From contig CALMPB010000174.1 in the NCBI GenBank assembly GCA_937871985.1, forward strand, positions 1 to 9,863: DNA of 9,863 bases, given 5' to 3'. Source of the DNA: an uncultured Burkholderiaceae bacterium. Its GTDB lineage: Bacteria; Pseudomonadota; Gammaproteobacteria; Burkholderiales; Burkholderiaceae. The translations under genes were made by a program, and so were the position numbers. The notes under the pieces are model-generated. The model was not told the origin of the DNA, did not search any database, and saw only the letters and a list, made by a program, of their open reading frames with translations. Positions 5,646 to 9,863 of this stretch are shown here, in pieces (the first letter of the stretch is position 1; every line of letters starts with the position of its first letter).

Positions 5646-6114
5646 CCTTGAGGCCCGCCGCCGCGCAAGCGGCGTCGATATCTCCCGAGGGGGCGCCGCC
5701 CACGCCGATGCCGCCCACCAGGGCCTTGTCGAACTTGATCGGCAGACCGCCCGCCTGAATGATCATCCGCGAGTCCATGTCGCGCAGGCCGTTGTTGGCC
5801 GGCTTGCTGGCGATGAAATCAGCCAGCCCCGCGGTATCCCGTCCCATGGCTGCCGAGGTAAAGGCTTTGCCTTGAGCGCTGCTTGCCGTGTGCGGGCCGG
5901 AATTGTCGGCCTTGAGCAGCACCTTGGTTGCGCCATCGCGCGCCACGATTGCGACGCTGACGTTGTGACTTTGCGCGACGCATGTTTTCAAGGCGGCCTG
6001 CGCCGCCTGCGTGGCCAGGTCGAGCGGCAGATAGGGCGTGTTCGGCAATTGCGTGGCGGCGGAAGCCAGAATGGGGGCGAACAAGAAAGCTGCAATGGAG
6101 AAGTTTCGAATCAT
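5629..6114 (-). CDS. Secreted GlcG/HbpS-family (DUF336) heme-binding-like protein
   Basis: 161 residues with a Sec signal peptide (basic IRN at 2-4, hydrophobic 6-16, likely cleavage at ASA|A after residue 19), so the mature protein is periplasmic. The rest is one HbpS/GlcG domain: a helical start (LDLATQAAQAALKTCVAQ), VSVAIVARDGATKVLLKADNS, the Ser-Ala-rich KAFTSAAMGR helix, and the signature block GGLPIKFDKALVGGIGVGGAPSGDIDAACAAAGL near the C-terminus. Streptomyces HbpS binds heme and modulates a cognate sensor kinase; many proteobacterial members have no assigned role. The gene lies 88 bp downstream of a response-regulator gene on the same strand, with a 22-bp palindrome between them, which makes it a likely target or accessory of that two-component system. 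Ribosome-binding site AAGGA is 7 nt before ATG 6114 and falls in a possible hairpin. Heme binding here is inference from the family. Confidence 0.88.
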   Translation of the reverse strand: MIRNFSIAAFLFAPILASAATQLPNTPYLPLDLATQAAQAALKTCVAQSHNVSVAIVARDGATKVLLKADNSGPHTASSAQGKAFTSAAMGRDTAGLADFIASKPANNGLRDMDSRMIIQAGGLPIKFDKALVGGIGVGGAPSGDIDAACAAAGLKAIGAQ

Positions 6115-6121
6115 TTTCGTT

Positions 6122-6146
6122 TCCTTTTCAAGTGAACATTGAAAGG
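6122..6146 (-). promoter_or_regulatory. Hairpin overlapping the ribosome-binding site of the HbpS-like gene
   Basis: In the mRNA, CCUUUCAA (6146-6139) can pair with UUGAAAAGG (6131-6123) with one bulged A around a 7-nt loop. The Shine-Dalgarno AAGGA (6126-6122) is partly in the 3' arm. Translation could thus be damped until the stem opens. The stem is AU-rich and only moderately stable, so this is a suggestion. Confidence 0.35.
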
Positions 6147-6174
6147 TTACGCCGGGCTGTAATGCGCGGATATT

Positions 6175-6207
6175 CGTAGACTTCGCGTAGAACTACGTAG
6201 TTCTACG
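6175..6207. promoter_or_regulatory. Perfect 22-bp palindrome with phased half-sites, candidate response-regulator operator
   Basis: Positions 6186-6207 are a perfect palindrome: CGTAGAACTAC followed by its exact reverse complement. A further CGTAGA lies at 6175-6180, so CGTAG occurs at 6175, 6186 and 6196, spaced 11 and 10 bp, about one helical turn. The element straddles the TAG stop of the response-regulator gene and is centred about 82 bp before the HbpS-like ATG, suitable for an activator. No T run follows on either strand, so it is not a standard terminator. The adjacent FixJ/NarL-type regulator is the obvious candidate ligand. Confidence 0.6.
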
Positions 6208-6811
6208 GAGTGCCGTTGCCTTCAAGCCATAGGCGCGTCAACTCGGCTTGCGACGTCGTGCCGAGTTTTGTGCCGATGGCGACCCTGTGCGTATCGATCG
6301 TGCGCGGGGAAAGACCCAGGGCATCCGCAATCTGCCTGGTGGTGAAGCCCTGGGCCACGCGATCCAGCACCTGGCGTTCGCGCTGCGTGAGCGCGGCCAG
6401 CAAACTCAGCGTTTCCGCCTGCTGGGCTTGCTGCCGCAGGCTGCGATCGAGCGCATCCTGTCCCTTTTGTATGGCATCGATGAGATCCTGCTCATCGATG
6501 GGTTTGGACAGGAAATCCACGGCGCCATTACGAAATGCGCGCCGGCAGGCTTCTATGTCCCCGTGGCCGGAGATGATGATGGTGGGCCAGTCGACGCCAT
6601 TTTCGGCCAGCCGTTCCTGGAGCTTCAGTCCCGAGATGGCGGGCATGCGGATATCCAGGATCAGGCAGCCAGGCTCGAGCCGGACGACTTGCGCAAGGAA
6701 GGCCTGGGGATCGGTAAAGGCGACGGCCTGGATTCCGACGGTGGACAGCAGCAGGCTCAGGGCGCGGCATACCGCGACGTCGTCGTCGACGAGATAGACC
6801 GGGTACATCAT
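6203..6811 (-). CDS. Two-component response regulator, FixJ/NarL type (receiver plus LuxR-type HTH)
   Basis: 202 residues, the usual length for FixJ-type regulators. The receiver domain (1-120) has the acidic triad D9-D10-D11, phospho-acceptor Asp53 in LILDIRMP, Ser81 in IIISGHGD, and Lys103 in SKPID. The phosphorylation site and switch residues are therefore intact. A short linker leads to a LuxR-type helix-turn-helix (141-198: LTQRERQVLDRVAQGFTTRQIADALGL, then SPRTIDTHR). ATG 6811 has GGAGG 7 nt upstream and overlaps the kinase stop by 4 bp (ATGA), so the two are a coupled cognate pair; a second Met follows immediately. The stop codon lies inside the 22-bp palindrome. The best-known relatives of this type (FixJ, TodT, StyR) activate target promoters when phosphorylated. 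The downstream HbpS-like gene is the nearest candidate target; the divergent sulfatase beyond the kinase is another. Confidence 0.92.
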   Translation of the reverse strand: MMYPVYLVDDDVAVCRALSLLLSTVGIQAVAFTDPQAFLAQVVRLEPGCLILDIRMPAISGLKLQERLAENGVDWPTIIISGHGDIEACRRAFRNGAVDFLSKPIDEQDLIDAIQKGQDALDRSLRQQAQQAETLSLLAALTQRERQVLDRVAQGFTTRQIADALGLSPRTIDTHRVAIGTKLGTTSQAELTRLWLEGNGTP

Positions 6812-8346
6812 GACGCCGCCTCCATGCGCGGGTTCTGGGGTTTCAGGATGATCCTGAACGTTGCGCCGGGAGAATCTTCGACCAGAAATATTTCCCCGCC
6901 GGCGCGTTCCACGAGGCGCTGGCTCAATGCGAGGCCAAGGCCCGTGCCGCCGGGCCGGTTCGTCGTGAACGGCGTAAATAGTTTATCCCGGAGGCTCGGC
7001 GCGATGCCTGGGCCATTGTCGGCGACATCGAGGATCACTTCGGACGCGGTTTGCGTCAGCGTGACGGCCACGCGTCCTTGGCTGCGCTGAGCCACGGCCT
7101 CGAGCGCGTTGCGCACGAGGTTGAAGACGACTTGCTCCATCTCCACGGGATCGGCCTTGACGTACACCGCCGAGGCGGGCATGTCGAAAGCCAGAGCGGC
7201 ATTGCATGCGGCGGCCTGGGGCGCCAATAAAGCCCGCACATTATCCAGGGCATCGCGTAGATCGAACACGGACGTGCATTCGAACTGAGGCCGTGACCAA
7301 TTCCGGAACCGTTCCAGGATGGCGGACGCCCGTTTCGCCTGCGTGACGGTGTCCTCGAGCACTGGCGCAAGTTCCTGGCCGCCCCTCTGGTCGAGCATTC
7401 TGCGGCAAGCCTGGGCCTGGGCCAGAATGGCGGTCAGCGGCTGGGTCAGTTCGTGCGCCAGGCCGCTTGCCATCTCGCCAAGCGCGTTCACGCGCGAGGC
7501 GTGCGCCAGGCGGGATTCCAGCGCGCTCAGGCGTGCCTGTTCGATTGCCGCGCGTGTGCGTACCCGCTGGCGCCATGCTGCCAGCGCGGCAGCATAGACG
7601 GCGCTGACCAGCAAGAGCGCCGACGCCGCCGGCAGCGGCGGGAAAAGATCATTCGGTCCGATCGTCATCCCGGTTTCAAGGATCAGCGGCTGGGATGCGC
7701 TGGCCAGCGCTCTGGAAAAATGGATGGCGCCGACAGACGAACGTGCACGGCTCACAATAGGCTGGCCATTGGGCATGGATAGCTGCAAGACGACGCCGGG
7801 TTCGGACCAGAAGGAACCGGCCTCGCCGATGAGCTTGCGCGCATCGATGCCGAGCATCAAGCCGTAGCGCGCGTTTGCCGTGTTGGGACTGCGTTTGATC
7901 AGGAGGTAGTGATCGGCCCGGCCGGGAAAGGGCTGCACGACGATCTGCCCTGTGGAGCCGATAGCCGCGGCGCGCACGCTTCGCGCCAGTGCGGGCGACA
8001 GAGGTCCAATGCCGATGGGCGCTTCACGGGGATCCAGCGGAACAAGCTGTATGTCGTCGATGCGCGGATAAAAATGCGCAATGGTTGCCGCCACGTCGAG
8101 GAAAAGCCCATGGTGGGCATCGCCGGAAGCCGCGGCGATGGCGGATAGCGCCGTCAGGTGCGCGTCGTGCTGGTCGGCCCGCTGCGAAGCCAGCCTGTGC
8201 AATACATTGCTTTCGTATTCCAGCGTGTTGAGGAGAGATCGGTATTGCCAGGCGACCAGCGCGCTGCCGGTAAGCAGGAGCAGAAAGCACCAGACCAGGA
8301 TCTGGCAGGGCAGGCTTCGGAGGATTAAAGGAGTGTTGGGCGTCAT
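6808..8346 (-). CDS. Membrane-bound sensor histidine kinase with periplasmic sensor domain (FixL/DctB-like transmitter)
   Basis: 512 residues from the chosen start. Layout: transmembrane helix at about 14-34 (ILVWCFLLLLTGSALVAW), a periplasmic segment of about 200 residues of no recognised family, a second helix at about 238-258, a short coiled linker, the dimerisation/phosphoacceptor domain with His298 in GLAHELTQPLTAI, then the ATPase domain with N box (Asn413 in VRNALEA), G1 (DNGPG, 443-447) and GGTGLGL (466-472). HEL-x-QPL is typical of the FixL/DctB-type kinases that pair with FixJ-like regulators, matching the overlapping downstream gene. The frame stays open to an ATG at 8436, adding 30 polar residues. 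Neither start has a good ribosome-binding site. I chose 8346 because it puts the first helix close to the N-terminus and leaves room for a promoter before the divergent sulfatase gene. The signal is unknown; the secreted HbpS-like protein could act on the periplasmic domain. Confidence 0.88.
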   Translation of the reverse strand: MTPNTPLILRSLPCQILVWCFLLLLTGSALVAWQYRSLLNTLEYESNVLHRLASQRADQHDAHLTALSAIAAASGDAHHGLFLDVAATIAHFYPRIDDIQLVPLDPREAPIGIGPLSPALARSVRAAAIGSTGQIVVQPFPGRADHYLLIKRSPNTANARYGLMLGIDARKLIGEAGSFWSEPGVVLQLSMPNGQPIVSRARSSVGAIHFSRALASASQPLILETGMTIGPNDLFPPLPAASALLLVSAVYAAALAAWRQRVRTRAAIEQARLSALESRLAHASRVNALGEMASGLAHELTQPLTAILAQAQACRRMLDQRGGQELAPVLEDTVTQAKRASAILERFRNWSRPQFECTSVFDLRDALDNVRALLAPQAAACNAALAFDMPASAVYVKADPVEMEQVVFNLVRNALEAVAQRSQGRVAVTLTQTASEVILDVADNGPGIAPSLRDKLFTPFTTNRPGGTGLGLALSQRLVERAGGEIFLVEDSPGATFRIILKPQNPRMEAAS

Positions 8347-8568
8347 CGATTTTCTGTCGCTGGAAGATCCGTTCCGGATATCAGTGTAGCGGGAGTCCTG
8401 GAGCCGCTTTGCCTTGGTATTCCAGGCCTTTGCCATGCGGCGCCGATACCATGGCTTTTTGCGGTGTCGCGGGCGTGAATGGTTATTAACGCATTGCCAT
8501 CATGTTTCTGCACTTGTCACATACAAAACAAATTGTTACTCTTGGCGCTGGAGAAGAGGGGAGCATCC
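8347..8568. promoter_or_regulatory. Divergent promoter region between kinase and sulfatase genes
   Basis: 222 bp if the kinase starts at 8346 (132 bp if at 8436). For the sulfatase, TTGTCA (8514-8519) with TACTCT (8537-8542) at 17-bp spacing is a weak sigma70-like pair. AACAA-A-TTGTT (8527-8537) is a short odd palindrome across the spacer and -10. A purine-rich AGAGGGGAG (8555-8563) ends 5 nt before the sulfatase ATG and is a good ribosome-binding site. No copy of the CGTAG palindrome from 6186-6207 is present. Nothing convincing is visible for the kinase promoter. Confidence 0.35.
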
Positions 8569-9863
8569 ATGATCAAAAAACTATTCCGGCCCGTGTCCAC
8601 GGTGGCCTTGGTGGCGGCGGCCGTGCTGCTGGCCTCGTGTTCCGACTCCGACTCGGGCAGCGGCAAGGTTGCCAAGGCCAAGCCCAATATTCTTTTCATC
8701 GTACTCGACGATCTGGGCGTGGACCAGATGACCTCCTACGGCTATGGCGGCGCCTCCCCGGCCAGAACGCCCAACATGAATGCCATCGCCCGCGCCGGGG
8801 TGCAGTTCCGCAACGCGTGGGCCATGCCCGATTGCACGCCCACGCGGGCCACTTTCTTTACCGGGCGCTATCCGTCCCAAGACAATATCCTGAACGCGCT
8901 GGTGGCCACCGACCTGGCCAATTCGTCGACGTCGCCCTATGCCATGACGCTGCCCAAGCTCTTGAAAACGCAGGGCTACACCAATGCGCTGATCGGCAAG
9001 ATGCACCTGACGGGGTCGGATCTGAACGGCTCGTACAACCTGCCCTACGGCTACAACAGCATGTGGAAGCTGGGCTGGGATTATTTCGACGGATTCCTGG
9101 ACGGCGCGCCCTACAACATCGATACCCGGGCGGGGCTTACGACCAAGGGCGCCGACGTCGATAACGGCCCCTACAAATGCGGCTTCATTCCGACAACCCG
9201 GATCTCCGGAAGCGATGGCGCCGATGCCGGGGCGTGTTATCTGGCCGACGGTAGTTGTTCGCAAATATCGATAGGCGGCGATGTCACCACGCCGGGCCGC
9301 AGCTGCATGGAGCGCGGCGGCATCCTGGATCCGAACCAGTCGTGCCAGTCCACGGTGCCCGGCTATATCGACTTCACGGCGCAGAACGGCTACTACACCG
9401 GCCGATGGGTAAAAAGCACGGCCCAGGGCAACGGGTACGTCATTCCGGCTTCCGACCCTTCTTCGCGCGGCTATCGCAGCATTCTGGAAACCGACCGCGC
9501 GCTGGAATGGGCCAAGCAGCAATCCGGCGACAAGCCCTGGATGCTGACGGTCGGCTATTCGGCCATCCATGCGCCGCTGCAGGTGCCGCCGGTGTCGCTG
9601 ATTGCCGACGGTACACCGGGGCGCAATGACAACCTGGTGTGTTCGCCCCATGCCGACTCGGAGAATACGCCGGTGGCAACGGAGATTACCGCCGTCGTCG
9701 ACAGCCATATCATCACCAACCTCATGATCGAGGCCCTGGACAAGAAGATCGGCGACTTGCTGGTGGGCCTGAACCTGGCCAAGTACAACAGCGACGGCAC
9801 GCTGGACTACCACCCCGAGCAGACCAATACCGTGGTCGTGGTCATGGGCGACAACGGCACCTA
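8569..9863 (+). CDS. Lipoprotein sulfatase (alkaline-phosphatase-like superfamily), 3' end cut by window
   Basis: 431 codons are visible; the gene continues past the right edge. Residues 1-23 form a lipoprotein signal with lipobox LLAS-C24, and Ser follows the Cys, so it is probably an envelope-anchored protein facing the periplasm. After a low-complexity Ser/Asp/Gly linker comes the sulfatase core. It has PNILFIVLDD with metal-binding Asp47-Asp48, and MPDCTPTRATFFTGRYP, where Cys89-x-Pro-x-Arg93 is the motif in which Cys is converted to formylglycine. GKMHL (Lys144, His146), HAPLQ (His334) and GDNG (Asp428-Asn429) follow in the expected order. It should hydrolyse a sulfate ester to alcohol plus sulfate; arylsulfatase versus choline- or glycan-sulfatase cannot be decided. 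Residues about 196-270 are a Gly/Cys-rich insertion with Cys204, 223, 230, 246 and 259; Cys358 follows later. No formylglycine-generating enzyme gene is in view. ATG 8569 is supported by AGAGGGGAG just upstream. Confidence 0.9.
   Translation, partial: MIKKLFRPVSTVALVAAAVLLASCSDSDSGSGKVAKAKPNILFIVLDDLGVDQMTSYGYGGASPARTPNMNAIARAGVQFRNAWAMPDCTPTRATFFTGRYPSQDNILNALVATDLANSSTSPYAMTLPKLLKTQGYTNALIGKMHLTGSDLNGSYNLPYGYNSMWKLGWDYFDGFLDGAPYNIDTRAGLTTKGADVDNGPYKCGFIPTTRISGSDGADAGACYLADGSCSQISIGGDVTTPGRSCMERGGILDPNQSCQSTVPGYIDFTAQNGYYTGRWVKSTAQGNGYVIPASDPSSRGYRSILETDRALEWAKQQSGDKPWMLTVGYSAIHAPLQVPPVSLIADGTPGRNDNLVCSPHADSENTPVATEITAVVDSHIITNLMIEALDKKIGDLLVGLNLAKYNSDGTLDYHPEQTNTVVVVMGDNGT

Noticed and set aside
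5659..5674. CGCCGC-GCAA-GCGGCG hairpin 13 nt after the LysR stop as its terminator
   Set aside because: Stem and tetraloop are good but no T run follows, and it lies in the coding region of the HbpS-like gene, where its sequence is explained by Ala-rich codons.
5410..6135. 241-codon plus-strand open frame spanning the LysR 3' end and the HbpS-like gene
   Set aside because: Its first part is an out-of-frame reading of the LysR gene and the rest is antisense to a protein with a signal peptide and DUF336 signature.
6186..6207. The 22-bp palindrome as a transcription terminator for the kinase-regulator operon
   Set aside because: No T run follows on the minus strand and the stem is not GC-rich; an operator is a better reading.
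6248..7090. 280-codon plus-strand open frame opposite the response regulator and kinase
   Set aside because: Crosses two well-supported genes on the other strand and shows no domain or ribosome-binding site.
8347..8436. 30-residue N-terminal extension of the sensor kinase
   Set aside because: It is polar, has no ribosome-binding site, and displaces the first transmembrane helix from the N-terminus. It is not excluded, only less likely than the start at 8346.
8581..9813. 410-codon open frame antisense to the sulfatase
   Set aside because: His/Arg/Gly/Val-rich composition with no domain; it is the complement of a well-supported high-GC gene with sulfatase motifs in order.

Overview
The window reads as chromosomal, high-GC DNA from a betaproteobacterium, most like the Alcaligenaceae (Bordetella/Achromobacter type). 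That placement rests on codon use, on the style of the CynX/NimT-type transporter and FixJ-type two-component genes, and on the density of LysR/transport/catabolic modules. It is inference; there is no rRNA or other phylogenetic marker. There are nine protein genes, two cut by the window edges, and no tRNA, rRNA, CRISPR array or recognisable transposase. No gene-free stretch exceeds 300 bases; the three largest gaps (2609-2841, 4548-4793, 8347-8568) are described as features.

Region 1 (1-4547, all minus strand) looks like a small-molecule uptake and conversion cluster. In transcription order it holds a CMP/dCMP-type nucleobase/nucleoside deaminase (4547-4074), a CynX/NimT-family MFS transporter (4077-2842, ATGA overlap), a terminator-like hairpin and a gap rich in inverted repeats, an FAD_binding_2 flavoprotein (2608-1046), and a class-2-dihydroorotate-dehydrogenase-like FMN protein (1049 to the left edge, ATGA overlap). 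The last protein has Cys in place of the class 2 catalytic Ser and has lost several orotate-contacting residues. The flavoprotein lacks the fumarate reductase catalytic motifs. Both may therefore act on an uncharacterised substrate, plausibly an N-heterocycle delivered by the transporter and deaminase. A LysR regulator (4794-5645, plus strand) is divergent from the deaminase across an AT-rich gap with two inverted repeats.

Region 2 (5629-8346, minus strand) encodes a sensor histidine kinase with a periplasmic domain, a FixJ/NarL-type response regulator (ATGA overlap), and then a secreted GlcG/HbpS-family protein. A perfect 22-bp palindrome with helically phased half-sites lies between the regulator and the HbpS-like gene. 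The set resembles the Streptomyces HbpS-SenS-SenR system in component types, although the kinase here is FixL-like. The LysR and HbpS-like genes overlap tail to tail by 17 bp.

Region 3 (8569 to the right edge, plus strand) is the first 431 codons of a lipoprotein sulfatase carrying the Cys-type active-site motif and an unusual six-cysteine insertion. It is divergent from the kinase.
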